A DNA stretch of 64,000 nt from OAS926 sp035503715 (GTDB lineage Bacteria > Pseudomonadota > Alphaproteobacteria > Rhizobiales > Rhizobiaceae), in assembly GCA_035503715.1 (NCBI GenBank), contig DATJTE010000195.1, positions 52,857-116,856 of the forward strand, read 5' to 3'. Each line of letters opens with the position of its first letter. Positions within the stretch are counted from its first letter, which is position 1. Shown here piece by piece: positions 1 to 8,383 of this stretch. The translations under genes were made by a program, and so were the position numbers. The notes under the pieces were generated by a model. The model saw only the letters and a list, made by a program, of their open reading frames with translations, was not told where the DNA came from and did not search any database.

Positions 1-64
1 TCACGAACCAGGTCTTCAGGTCGCGGACCGACAGGATGGCATCGGGCGTCAGCGCGTCGCTCAT
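1..64 (-). CDS. ABC transporter ATP-binding protein, N-terminus only (OppD/DppD-like)
   Basis: Only the first 21 codons lie in the window; the gene runs off the left edge on the minus strand. The start is an ATG at 64-62 that overlaps the stop of the upstream metallohydrolase gene (ATGA). The visible stretch ILSVRDLKTWF is the usual first beta strand of peptide-type (OppD/DppD) ATPases, ahead of the Walker A loop. It follows two permease genes and a family 5 binding-protein gene on the same strand, so it most likely powers that importer. Walker motifs are outside the window, so the family call rests on this short segment and on context. Confidence 0.7.
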   Translation of the reverse strand, partial: MSDALTPDAILSVRDLKTWFV

Positions 65-1281
65 GATTTCCATCCGCAGTGCGGGCAGACATGGCCGCTG
101 CCAGAACCCTCCGCCGGTACGTGGCGATGAGCGGCGACAGCCTCGGCGCCGAGGATCGCGTAGCGTGGTTCGAACAGCCGATGCAGCGTGCTTGCCTTGC
201 CCTGCGAATCCTTCACCGTCAGGTCGGCCTCGACGAGATCGAAGACGGTGAATTCGGCCGGCTTGCCCTTCTCGAGCAGATTCTCGGTCGGGAGCCTGAT
301 GGCGCGGCGCGGTGCGGTCGTGGAGGCGACGACCACGTCCTCGAAGCTCATGCCGAGCGAATGCAGCTTCGACATAGTGGTGGCCATGTCCCAGACCGAC
401 GTGTCGATCGAACGGTTGTGCAAGTCAGTCGAGATCGTCGTCGGCGGCAGGCCGCGCTCGATCGCGGCCTTGCCCACATCGAAGGAAAAGGACGCGCCGC
501 CGTGGCCGACGTCGAGCACGATGCCGCGTGCCGCCGCGTCTTCGGCGAGGCGATAGAGATCCTCATCCTCGAGGATCGAGCCGCCGGCCTTGCCGTTGAA
601 GCAGTGGGTGACGATGTCGCCTTCGGTGAGCAGCGGCAGGATGTCGTCATAGAGCGGCGGCGGTTCGCCAACATGCACCATGACCGGCAGCTTGAGGATG
701 CGGCTGAATTTTTTCGCCAGCCTGACCGGCGTCAGGTCCCAGCCGCCGGTGATCACATGGCTGGCGCGGACCTTCAGCCCGACGATGACGTCGCGGTTCG
801 CCTCGACCGCCGCGATGGTGCGGTCGATGTCGATCGAGCGCATGTCGATCAGTTCCGAGACACGATTGCCGGCCACGAGGCCGATCGAGCCGATGTTGAG
901 GAAGGCGTAGATGTTTTCCCGTGCTGGCTCGATGATGAACTCGCGGAAGCCGTGGAAATTGGCCTCGCCGGCGGAGCCGGCGTCGACCATGGTGGTGACG
1001 CCGCGTGCCGCGCCGCACTGTTCGGGCCGGAGCGAGATGTCGGTGCCACCATACCAGATATGGACATGCAGATCGGTCCAGCCGGGTGATAGGAAGGCGC
1101 CATTCGCTTCGACCAATTTTACGTCGCCGCCCGCGGCGATCGTCGCGCCGACCTCGGCGACGCGACCGTCCTTGCCGACCAGAACGTCGACAGTCGGGCT
1201 GAGAGACTGGTCGAAGCCGACGGGTTTGGCGCCCTTGATCAGCAGCGGCTGTTTCGCTTCGGGAAAGCGGTTACCGAACAT
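61..1281 (-). CDS. COG3964-type amidohydrolase/deacetylase family metallohydrolase
   Basis: This 406-residue protein is a TIM-barrel amidohydrolase related to dihydroorotase. The two-metal site is complete: HVH at residues 72-74, the bridging lysine in VGLK at about 170, His203 in HVGEP, His226 in THCFN and Asp286 in STDLH. COG3964 relatives, such as the Agrobacterium protein Atu3266, hydrolyse acetylated hydroxy or amino acids, so an N- or O-acyl substrate is plausible, but the real substrate is unknown. The gene sits inside a peptide-type importer operon. Its ATG at 1281 overlaps the permease stop by one base, and its stop overlaps the following ATPase start. The substrate is therefore probably what the transporter brings in. 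An oddity is the C-terminal tail GHVCPHCGWKS, which carries a CxxC pair. Confidence 0.85.
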   Translation of the reverse strand: MFGNRFPEAKQPLLIKGAKPVGFDQSLSPTVDVLVGKDGRVAEVGATIAAGGDVKLVEANGAFLSPGWTDLHVHIWYGGTDISLRPEQCGAARGVTTMVDAGSAGEANFHGFREFIIEPARENIYAFLNIGSIGLVAGNRVSELIDMRSIDIDRTIAAVEANRDVIVGLKVRASHVITGGWDLTPVRLAKKFSRILKLPVMVHVGEPPPLYDDILPLLTEGDIVTHCFNGKAGGSILEDEDLYRLAEDAAARGIVLDVGHGGASFSFDVGKAAIERGLPPTTISTDLHNRSIDTSVWDMATTMSKLHSLGMSFEDVVVASTTAPRRAIRLPTENLLEKGKPAEFTVFDLVEADLTVKDSQGKASTLHRLFEPRYAILGAEAVAAHRHVPAEGSGSGHVCPHCGWKS

Positions 1282-2144
1282 CAGATATCCTTTGCCAGAC
1301 GGGGGTCGAGAAGATCGCGCAAGCCGTCGCCGACGAGCTGCAGCGCCAGCACGGTGACGACGATAGCCGCACCGGGAAACATCATGATCCAGCCGGCCTG
1401 ATCCATGTACTGGCGGCCGACGCTGATCATCGTGCCCCAGGTCGGCGTGTCGGGCGAAATGCCGACGCCGAGGAAGGAAAGACCGGCTTCCGCCAGAATG
1501 GCGTTGGCGAAAATGAAAGTGGCCTGCACCAGGAGCGGCGAGGTGACGTTGCGCAGCACATGGCGCACTAGGATGATGGGCGTCGGCACGCCGAGCGCGC
1601 GCGCAGCCTCGACATAGGGCAGCTCGCGGATGACGAGCGTTGAGGCGCGCACGACGCGCGCAAGCCTCGGCGCATAGACGATGCCCAGCGCGACGACGAC
1701 ATTGATCGCCGACGGGCCGAGAGCCGCGACCAGCGCGATGGCGAGCAAGATGTCGGGGAAGGCCATCATGGCGTCGATGAGCCGCGACATCGGTGTGTCG
1801 AGTTTGCGGAAGAAGCCGGCCATCAGCCCGAGCACGATGCCGATGATGGAGGAGAAGATGACGACAGCAAAACCGACCGAGAGCGATGTGCGCGCCGCAT
1901 AGAGCATGCGCGAGAAGACGTCGCGGCCGAAATCGTCGGTGCCGAAAAGATGTTCGAGCCCCGGCGGATCGAGCCGATTGGCGATCGAGAGCTTGCCCGG
2001 CGCGTAAGGCGCGATCAGCGGCGCGGCGATCGCCGCCAGCACGATGACGACGAGAACGATGACGCCGGCCGCGGAGGTCGGCCGCGCCATCAGCCTGGAC
2101 ACGAACCTCGGTTCGGACTGAAGCGGAACGGTGATCGCGCCCAT
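1281..2144 (-). CDS. ABC importer permease, DppC/OppC type
   Basis: A 287-residue inner-membrane permease of the peptide/nickel importer family. After a short cytoplasmic N-terminus there is one transmembrane helix (about residues 25-45), then the HLFGTDDFGRDVFSRMLYG-like conserved region (here HLFGTDDFGRDVFSRML), then four to five further helices. The coupling-helix (EAA) region reads EAARALGVPTPIILVRHVL at about residues 180-198. The ATG at 2144 shares its A with the stop of the preceding permease, which sets the start; the frame stays open upstream only inside the neighbouring gene. It should pair with that permease and with the ATPase at the left edge of the window. Confidence 0.92.
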   Translation of the reverse strand: MGAITVPLQSEPRFVSRLMARPTSAAGVIVLVVIVLAAIAAPLIAPYAPGKLSIANRLDPPGLEHLFGTDDFGRDVFSRMLYAARTSLSVGFAVVIFSSIIGIVLGLMAGFFRKLDTPMSRLIDAMMAFPDILLAIALVAALGPSAINVVVALGIVYAPRLARVVRASTLVIRELPYVEAARALGVPTPIILVRHVLRNVTSPLLVQATFIFANAILAEAGLSFLGVGISPDTPTWGTMISVGRQYMDQAGWIMMFPGAAIVVTVLALQLVGDGLRDLLDPRLAKDI

Positions 2145-3085
2145 CAGTAGCGCACCCTTGGGTCGACCAGCAGGTAGAGCATGTCGATGGCGAAATTGAC
2201 CAGCACATAGGCGCCGGCGATCACCAGCAACGCGCCCTGGATGACGGGATAGTCGCGCCTCAGCACGGCCGAGACGACGAGATTGCCGACGCCCGGCAGG
2301 CCGAACACGGTTTCCGTCACCACCGCGCCCGAGATCAAAAGCGCGGCCGTGAGGCCAATCACGGTGAGGATGGGGATCAGTGCGTTCTTGAAGGCGTGCC
2401 TCAGCACCACGCGCCATTCGCTCATGCCCTTGGAGCGGGCGGTCCGTACATAGTCGTCGTTGAGCACGTCGAGCATCGAGGCGCGGGTGAAGCGCGTGAT
2501 CAGCGCGGATGAGATCAGCCCCAGCGTCAGCGCCGGCAGAACCAGATGGTTCAGCCGCACAGCGAGCGAAGCACCCGGTCCGCCGTACCCCGACGTGTTG
2601 AACCAGCCGAGGTGAACGGCGAAGAACTGGATGAACAGGAGGCCCAGCCAGAAGCTCGGCACGCTGGCGGCGAACATGGCAAGCGTCGTCGCCGTCTGAT
2701 CGAAAAAGGAGCCGCGCTTGTAGGCCGACAGGATGCCGACCGGCAGCGCGACGGCCGTGGCGATCAGCAGCGAGAAGATGGTGAGGAAGATGGTTGGCTC
2801 GGCGCGATCGAGCAACGCCGTGGTTACCGGCTGGCCGAGAAAGATCGACTGGCCGAGATCGCCCTGCACGACACCGGCGACGTAGCGCAGGAACTGCACC
2901 GGCATCGGTTGATCGAGGCCAAGCTTGACGCGCAGCGCCTCAATGTCGGAGGCGGTCGCCTCCGGACCGAGCATGACGGCGGCCGGGTCGCCCGGCGTGA
3001 CGCGCACGATGACGAAGACGATGGTGACGACCAGCGCCATCACCGTGATCATGCCGAGCAGCCGGTTCAGGATCGAGCGCAGCAT
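2144..3085 (-). CDS. ABC importer permease, DppB/OppB type
   Basis: A 313-residue permease with the family hallmarks. There is an N-terminal helix ending in the VRVTPGDPA motif (residues 28-36), a conserved GLDQPMPVQFLRY segment before the second helix, and the cytoplasmic coupling region YVRTARSKGMSEWRVVLRHA. It is normal length for DppB/OppB. The gene follows the substrate-binding-protein gene after 125 bases that contain a strong hairpin, and it is directly coupled to the DppC-type gene. With its partner it forms the membrane channel of a peptide-type or acyl-compound importer. Confidence 0.92.
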   Translation of the reverse strand: MLRSILNRLLGMITVMALVVTIVFVIVRVTPGDPAAVMLGPEATASDIEALRVKLGLDQPMPVQFLRYVAGVVQGDLGQSIFLGQPVTTALLDRAEPTIFLTIFSLLIATAVALPVGILSAYKRGSFFDQTATTLAMFAASVPSFWLGLLFIQFFAVHLGWFNTSGYGGPGASLAVRLNHLVLPALTLGLISSALITRFTRASMLDVLNDDYVRTARSKGMSEWRVVLRHAFKNALIPILTVIGLTAALLISGAVVTETVFGLPGVGNLVVSAVLRRDYPVIQGALLVIAGAYVLVNFAIDMLYLLVDPRVRY

Positions 3086-3137
3086 CAGCGTTCATTTCCG
3101 CGCGGTTTGAGTGTCGTCAGGCAGCCATAAGGCCGCT

Positions 3138-3169
3138 GGTCGGGCGCCGGGAACGACCGGCGCCCGACC
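3138..3169. other. 13-bp perfect hairpin between binding-protein and permease genes
   Basis: GGTCGGGCGCCGG (3138-3150) pairs perfectly with CCGGCGCCCGACC (3157-3169) around the loop GAACGA. It lies 41 bases past the end of the binding-protein gene and 52 bases before the permease start, in minus-strand transcript order. There is no T-run, so it is not an intrinsic terminator. A hairpin here can protect the 3' end of the upstream message, so that more binding protein than permease is made. That role is inferred from position. Confidence 0.6.
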
Positions 3170-3210
3170 CAGCCTTCCCGCCGATCAGCGGGAACGGCAA
3201 GAGGAATGGC

Positions 3211-4740
3211 TCATTTTTCCAGATAGGCGTTCCAGAAATAGGGCCACGGCGCCGGCGTCATGCCCTTGAGTGCAGGCGCCTGGGCTGCGAGCGCGTTGTA
3301 GTCACCGACCTTGTAGATCGGCGCTTCGTCATAGATCACCTGCTGCACAGCTTCGTAGAGCTTGGCGCGCTTGGCCGGGTCGGCCTCCGCATTGAAGGCT
3401 TCGACGGCCTTATGCTTGGCATCCGTCGACCACCAGCCCGGCGTCGAGTCGGACATGAAGCCATTGAGCGACGGTTCGGGCAGGAAGGGGCTGCTGGTCG
3501 TGTAGATGTCCCACAGCTTCGGATCCTGGCGGTTCTTGGTCAGCGTCGCCCATTCCACCACGTCGAGCTGAACCTTGAATCCGGCCTGTTCGAGATAGGC
3601 CTGCGACACCTGCGCGATCTTGTAGTGGAATTCGTATTGGCGGCTGGTCAGGATGCGCAGCGGCGTGCCGTCGTAACCTGCTTCCTTCAACAGCGCCGCG
3701 GCTGCCTCGATGTCGCCGTCCGGCTTGTAAGCGTCGATGCCGACGGCGTTATGCCAGGCAAAACCCTCCGGATACATCGAGCCGTCGACGGCGAAGAACT
3801 CGGTCGACCCGAACGCGGCGGTCAGCATGTCGTTCGGCGCGAGCGCTGCCTGGATGGCCTTGCGCACCTTGATGTTGGAGTTCAGTCCTTCCTTCGTGTT
3901 CATGACCAGGACTGGCCAGCCGAACGGCTTCAGGATCAGCGGCTCGGTCTTGCCGTCCGCGAGCTTCTGATAGGACTCGACCGGCAGCGCGTCGGCATAG
4001 GCGAACTGGCCGGCGACCGCGCCTTCGACGCGGGTGTTTGGATCGGGAACCGGCACGAAGCGGATCTCGTCGAGATACTGCTTCCGCGCGCCGCCATAAC
4101 CGTTCGGCTCGCCGTCATGCGAATTGTAGCCGTCGAAGCGGGCGAGCTGGATGTATTGATCCGGCTTGCGCTCCTTGAGCAGGTACGGGCCAGTGCCGAC
4201 AAACTTGGTCATCGGGTCTTCGCCGGCGTTCTCCGACGGGATGACGATTGCCGCGGCGTTGTTCAGCGAAAGCAGCGAGAGCAGCGGCGCGAACGGCTTC
4301 TTCAATGTGATCTTGACCGTGCTGGCGTCGAGCGCCTCGACATTGGCGATGACTTCCGCCGCCTGCTTGCCGCGGGTGGCGACCTTCATCCAGCGCTGCA
4401 ACGAGGCGAGCACGTCGGCCGAATCCATGTCCGAACCGTCATGGAATTTGACGCCGGTCCGGAGCGGAATGGTGTAAGTCAACCCGTCAGCCGAGATCTC
4501 CGGCATGTCTGCCGCCAGCAGCGGCGTGATGCTCCAGTTCGTGCCGAAGGTGTAGAGCGTCTCGAAGATGTGCTGGGTGACGATGCCGACCAGATCGGCC
4601 GTCGAGGCCATCGGGTCGAGCGTCGGCGGCTCGCCGACAGTCGCCACGTCGATAACGCCTCCCTTTTGGGGTTCAGCCCACCCGGCCGACGGCAGCGTCA
4701 GCGCAGCAAGTGAGGCGGCGACATAAAACAAGCGCTTCAT
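3211..4740 (-). CDS. ABC transporter substrate-binding protein, family 5 (peptide/nickel type)
   Basis: A 509-residue periplasmic binding protein. An N-terminal signal peptide (MKRLFYVAASLAALTLPSAG, cleavage after GWA) precedes the SBP family 5 body, which shows GGVIDVATVGEPPTLDPM near the N-terminus and a FETLYTF/GLTYTIPLRTGVKFHDG region typical of the family. The ATG at 4740 follows a very good ribosome-binding site, GGGAGGAG; a farther upstream start would spoil the signal peptide. It is the first gene of a minus-strand operon with two permeases, a metallohydrolase and an ATPase. The ligand cannot be read from the sequence; a small acylated amino compound fits the hydrolase next to it. Confidence 0.92.
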   Translation of the reverse strand: MKRLFYVAASLAALTLPSAGWAEPQKGGVIDVATVGEPPTLDPMASTADLVGIVTQHIFETLYTFGTNWSITPLLAADMPEISADGLTYTIPLRTGVKFHDGSDMDSADVLASLQRWMKVATRGKQAAEVIANVEALDASTVKITLKKPFAPLLSLLSLNNAAAIVIPSENAGEDPMTKFVGTGPYLLKERKPDQYIQLARFDGYNSHDGEPNGYGGARKQYLDEIRFVPVPDPNTRVEGAVAGQFAYADALPVESYQKLADGKTEPLILKPFGWPVLVMNTKEGLNSNIKVRKAIQAALAPNDMLTAAFGSTEFFAVDGSMYPEGFAWHNAVGIDAYKPDGDIEAAAALLKEAGYDGTPLRILTSRQYEFHYKIAQVSQAYLEQAGFKVQLDVVEWATLTKNRQDPKLWDIYTTSSPFLPEPSLNGFMSDSTPGWWSTDAKHKAVEAFNAEADPAKRAKLYEAVQQVIYDEAPIYKVGDYNALAAQAPALKGMTPAPWPYFWNAYLEK

Positions 4741-4755
4741 TCTAGCTCCTCCCAA

Positions 4756-4800
4756 TTCCATAATAATGGAACTTATATCTCATTTACGGATTAATGTGAC
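4756..4800 (-). promoter_or_regulatory. Candidate promoter and palindromic operator of the importer operon
   Basis: Read on the minus strand, GTCACA (4800-4795) and TATAAG (4777-4772) are separated by 17 bases and match a sigma-70 promoter reasonably (4/6 and 5/6). Immediately downstream lies the perfect palindrome TTCCATAATAATGGAA (4756-4771), between the -10 box and the ribosome-binding site. That is a classic position for a repressor. No regulator gene is adjacent, so the binding protein is unknown. Confidence 0.45.
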
Positions 4801-4996
4801 ACTGAGTGCTGCCGCGCGTCAAGCGTCGAACGTGTTCGGCGCGCAGATGATGACGGCAGCCATCGTGCCAGCCACTGGCCTGAGGTCGATCGCTTCTTTC
4901 AGCCGACGAGCTGCCTGCACAAAAACTGCAGAAAATTCCTGAAACTCTCCTCGTTCCGCTCAGACTGTTTTCACGTCGCGCGGGCATTCAACCGGT

Positions 4997-5176
4997 ATGC
5001 AGACGGAACGAGATGACAGCGAGGCACAGGCCTCCCGGTTACCGAAACGGCTCCTGACTGACGGCTGGTGGCTGACGGACCCACCGCAGCCGGCGCGTCT
5101 CGCCACGATCCTGCCGCTGCGCCGCCTATCGGCGGACAAGACCGCCGATTATCCCACCGTCAGGGCCCTTCGATGA
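4997..5176 (+). CDS. Possible 59-residue small protein coupled to the DUF4173 gene
   Basis: An open frame of 59 codons starts at ATG 4997, and its TGA overlaps the ATG of the DUF4173 gene (ATGA at 5173-5176). That coupling is the main support. The product has an acidic N-terminus, a WW pair (residues 24-25, TDGWWLTD) and a basic C-terminus; there is no signal peptide or membrane helix. No strong ribosome-binding site precedes the ATG. I do not recognise the family. It could be a real leader peptide or small protein, or chance open frame in GC-rich DNA. The rest of the 4801-4996 region shows no other gene. Confidence 0.35.
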   Translation: MQTERDDSEAQASRLPKRLLTDGWWLTDPPQPARLATILPLRRLSADKTADYPTVRALR

Positions 5177-6684
5177 ACCAATTCCACCTGCAAAATAGAT
5201 TCTCGGCGAAGGCCGTCGTGGCGCTGCTGCTGATCGTCGCCGCGGACTTTCTCTTTTTCGACCAACCGGTCGGCATCACGCTGTTCCTGTTCGCGGCCTT
5301 GCTGGCCACCGCGGTCGGACTGCTGCATTCGGCGAAACTGGCGCATGCGGCAATCGCAACGCTGGCCATTGTGCCGCTCTTCGAAAATGTCAGCGCCTTG
5401 TCGGTCTCTGTCGCGCTTATAGGGCTTACGATCTTTGCGCTGTCGGTGTCGGGCCACCTGAGAGGCGGTGCCGCGCGTATGTCACGGCAGGTCGCCGGTT
5501 TCCTGCTCATCGCGCCGTTTCGGCTGCCGTTCGATGTCGCCCGGGCGAAGAACGGCGCCGAACGGCTCGGCCGCACCGCTTCGCGCTTCGGCAGCTTCGC
5601 CGTCTGGACGATGCCGCTAGTGCTTGGCGCGGTGTTCCTGATCCTGTTCGGCATCGCCAACCCCGTCATCGACCGCTGGCTGGCGCAGATCGATATCTGG
5701 TTCGTGTTCGATCTTCTCGATCCCGTGAGGTTCGCGTTCTGGATTCTTGTTGCGATCTTCGTCTGGCCCTTCCTGCGGCCGAGACTGCCGAGGTGGCGGC
5801 GCCGGCCGCGTGCGGTCGCGCAAGCTGTGGAAGCACCGAAACCTGAGGCCGATGCCGCGGCGGCGCGAACGGGTACAATCTTCGGCAAAGGAGCGATCCT
5901 ACGCTCGCTTATCTTGTTCAACGCGCTGTTCGCCGTGCAGACAATCCTCGACGCCGCGTACCTCTGGGGCGGCGTGGCTTTGCCGAACGGCATGACCTAC
6001 GCGGCCTACGCCCATCGCGGCGCCTACCCGCTGATCGCCACCGCGCTGCTCGCCGCGGCCTTCGTGCTGATCGCCATGCGGCCCGGAAGCGAGACCTCCG
6101 GCGACGCGCTGATCCGGCGGCTCGTCTATCTCTGGACCGCGCAGAACGTCGTACTGGTGATCTCGTCTATCCTGCGGCTCGACCTCTATGTGAGCATCTA
6201 TTCGCTGACCCACTGGCGCGTCGCGGCTTTCATCTGGATGGGCCTGGTCACGGTTGGCCTTCTCCTGATCATCGCCCGTATCTGGCAGGGAAAGTCGAAC
6301 GAATGGCTGCTCTCGGCCAATCTATTGACGCTTTCGGCTGTTCTCTACGCTTGCTGCTTCATCAACTTCGCCACAATGATTGCGACCTACAACGTGACGC
6401 ACAGCCGCGAAATGGGCGGCGGTGGGAGGGGATTGGACGTGGACTATCTGTTGTCGCTCGGACCGGCCTCGCTGCCGGCCATCGAGACGCTTCTCAGAAA
6501 TCCGCTCGCAGTCCATTCGCCAGCAGGCGGCAGAGTGGCGATGGAGTTCGCAACCCTGACAACGATTTTCTTCTATAACCAGGAGGAATGGCGCGCCTGG
6601 ACGTTCCGCCAATGGCGGCTGGGACGTTATCTTGACAAGCTCATCATCAATAATCCCTCGGACGCGCCCGAACCAGCGATGTGA
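5173..6684 (+). CDS. DUF4173-type multi-pass membrane protein
   Basis: A 503-residue integral membrane protein with about ten hydrophobic segments. It begins with paired helices at about residues 12-70 (AVVALLLIVAADFLFF, GITLFLFAALLATAVGLL). A cytoplasmic arginine-rich stretch, RPRLPRWRRRPRAVAQ, lies in the middle, and a soluble C-terminal tail includes EEWRAWTFRQWRLGRYL. Length and layout fit the DUF4173 family, whose function is not established. It is followed nine bases later by a response regulator and histidine kinase, so it may be the target of that system or act with it. The start is fixed by overlap with a short upstream frame; a longer in-frame start at 5068 would add a non-conserved, proline-rich leader. 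Confidence 0.8.
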   Translation: MNQFHLQNRFSAKAVVALLLIVAADFLFFDQPVGITLFLFAALLATAVGLLHSAKLAHAAIATLAIVPLFENVSALSVSVALIGLTIFALSVSGHLRGGAARMSRQVAGFLLIAPFRLPFDVARAKNGAERLGRTASRFGSFAVWTMPLVLGAVFLILFGIANPVIDRWLAQIDIWFVFDLLDPVRFAFWILVAIFVWPFLRPRLPRWRRRPRAVAQAVEAPKPEADAAAARTGTIFGKGAILRSLILFNALFAVQTILDAAYLWGGVALPNGMTYAAYAHRGAYPLIATALLAAAFVLIAMRPGSETSGDALIRRLVYLWTAQNVVLVISSILRLDLYVSIYSLTHWRVAAFIWMGLVTVGLLLIIARIWQGKSNEWLLSANLLTLSAVLYACCFINFATMIATYNVTHSREMGGGGRGLDVDYLLSLGPASLPAIETLLRNPLAVHSPAGGRVAMEFATLTTIFFYNQEEWRAWTFRQWRLGRYLDKLIINNPSDAPEPAM

Positions 6685-6693
6685 GTTTGCATC

Positions 6694-7386
6694 ATGCCGC
6701 GCCAAATCCTTGTCGCTGATGACGATCCGCATATCCGCGAGGTGATCTGTTTCGCGCTCGAAAAGGCGGGCATGGCGACGGATGCCGTCGCCGATGGCGT
6801 GGCTGCGCTGAAGCGCTTCGAGCAGCAACCGCCTGACCTGATCGTGCTCGATGTCGGAATGCCGGAAATGGACGGGCTGGAGGTCTGCCGGCGGGTGCGG
6901 CGGACGTCGAGCGTGCCGATCCTGTTTCTCTCCGCCCGCGACGAGGAGATCGACCGCATTCTCGGTCTGGAAATCGGCGGCGATGACTATGTGACGAAAC
7001 CGTTCAGCCCGCGCGAGCTCGTGGCGCGGGTCAACGTCATTCTGCGGCGCGCACGTTCCGTGCAGCCGGAAGAGGTTGCGCCCAAGCCGCTGGTGCGTGG
7101 CCGGCTGACGCTCGACGTTGCGGAGCGATCAACGCGCGTGGGTGATCAGGGCATCGATCTTACGCCGATCGAGTTTGCCATCATCAAGAGCCTGATGGCG
7201 CGTCCGGCGCATGTGCTGACGCGCAACCAGTTGATGGATGGCAGCCATGCCGCGAACATCCACGTTTCCGACCGCACGATCGATAGCCATATCCGCAACA
7301 TCCGCGCCAAGTTCGCGGCCGCGGGCTGCGCGGACGTGGTGGAAACGGTGCACGGCGTCGGCTTCCGGCTCGGGCGGTGCGCGTGA
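6694..7386 (+). CDS. OmpR-family response regulator (CreB-like)
   Basis: A 230-residue two-component regulator. The receiver domain (1-115) has the acidic pair Asp9/Asp10, phospho-acceptor Asp53 in LIVLDVGMPEMDG, Ser80 and Lys102 in VTKPFSPRE. The C-terminal winged-helix domain (about 130-228) has LTPIEFAIIKSLMARP and the recognition region SDRTIDSHIRNIRAK. The overall pattern resembles CreB. It lies between the DUF4173 gene (9-base gap) and the histidine kinase gene, which overlaps its end. Its targets are unknown, but regulation of the DUF4173 operon is the simplest guess. Confidence 0.92.
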   Translation: MPRQILVADDDPHIREVICFALEKAGMATDAVADGVAALKRFEQQPPDLIVLDVGMPEMDGLEVCRRVRRTSSVPILFLSARDEEIDRILGLEIGGDDYVTKPFSPRELVARVNVILRRARSVQPEEVAPKPLVRGRLTLDVAERSTRVGDQGIDLTPIEFAIIKSLMARPAHVLTRNQLMDGSHAANIHVSDRTIDSHIRNIRAKFAAAGCADVVETVHGVGFRLGRCA

Positions 7387-8378
7387 GCGGCAAGTGGCGG
7401 CCATCGATCCGCTTGGTCGTCCTGGCGATCCTGCTGATGGTGATGGCGCTGCCGGTCATAGGCATCATGACGCTGCGGCTCTACGAAAACCTGGTTGGCA
7501 CGGCGGATGCCGATGCAACGCGTTACGGCGTCGTCATCCTCGGCGTGCTGGGCGTGGCGCTGGTGCTGGGCTTCGTCTTCGTGCGCGCCATCACCGGCCC
7601 GATGCATGAGCTGATCGACCGGACGGCAAAGATCGCGGCTGGCGACGGCACGGCCATGCGCCCACTCGACCACCATGGCACGCAGGAGATGGCGGAGCTG
7701 TCGGACGCTTTCCTCGACATGGCGCGCAAACTGCAGGCGCGGTCTGACACGATCCGAACTTTCGCGACACATGTATCGCACGAGCTGAAATCGCCGCTGA
7801 CCTCGATCCAGGGCGCGGCGGAACTGTTGCGCGATGCAGGCGATGAGATGGATGCGACGACACGGGCGCGTTTCCAGAACAACATTGTCGCCGACGCCGA
7901 CCGGATGAACCGGCTGGTGCGCCGGCTGATCGAGCTGGCGCGCGCCGAAAATGCCGGGGTTTCGGGCGAGACTGCGACGCTGGCGGAAGCGGTTCAGAAG
8001 CTGAATGCGATCGAAGGCTTGGCGGTTGGTGTGGAGCGGGGCGCGGAGGTCAGGTTCAGGATGTCGTCGGAGAATGCAGCGATTGTGATTTCTCACCTGG
8101 CCGACAATGCTGCGCAGCATGGCGCGACACACCTCAAGCTGGCAGCGGAAGATACAGATGGGATCGTGCGGATCTCGGCCGCAGACGATGGCGTTGGGAT
8201 TTCGCGAAACAATCGCGACCGCATCTTCGAGCCATTCTTCACGACGCGCCGAGAGACCGGTGGCACCGGACTTGGGCTGGGCATTGTGTCAGCGTTGCTC
8301 AAGTCGCACGAAGCTTCGATACGACTCGCGCCGAGCGATAAGGGCGCGCGGTTCGAGATCGACGTGCCGCGCGCCTGA
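7377..8378 (+). CDS. Sensor histidine kinase (CreC-like) with minimal periplasmic loop
   Basis: A 333-residue membrane kinase and cognate partner of the preceding response regulator. Two helices (about residues 11-31 and 52-70) enclose only about 20 periplasmic residues, RLYENLVGTADADATRYG. HAMP-like residues 71-122 follow, then the HisKA domain with His135 in THVSHELKSPLTS, and an HATPase domain with the N box around Asn244, DDGVGIS (270-276) and GGTGLGLGIV (295-304). The start is a GTG, either 7377 or, more likely by the GTGA overlap with the regulator stop, 7383. Such a short external loop suggests that signals are read within the membrane or through another protein, perhaps the DUF4173 protein. 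Confidence 0.92.
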   Translation: MRVSGKWRPSIRLVVLAILLMVMALPVIGIMTLRLYENLVGTADADATRYGVVILGVLGVALVLGFVFVRAITGPMHELIDRTAKIAAGDGTAMRPLDHHGTQEMAELSDAFLDMARKLQARSDTIRTFATHVSHELKSPLTSIQGAAELLRDAGDEMDATTRARFQNNIVADADRMNRLVRRLIELARAENAGVSGETATLAEAVQKLNAIEGLAVGVERGAEVRFRMSSENAAIVISHLADNAAQHGATHLKLAAEDTDGIVRISAADDGVGISRNNRDRIFEPFFTTRRETGGTGLGLGIVSALLKSHEASIRLAPSDKGARFEIDVPRA

Positions 8379-8383
8379 GCCGA

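Noticed and set aside
3412..4713. Long plus-strand open frame opposite the family 5 binding-protein gene
   Set aside because: The minus-strand frame has a signal peptide, family motifs and an RBS. The plus frame has none and reflects high GC content.
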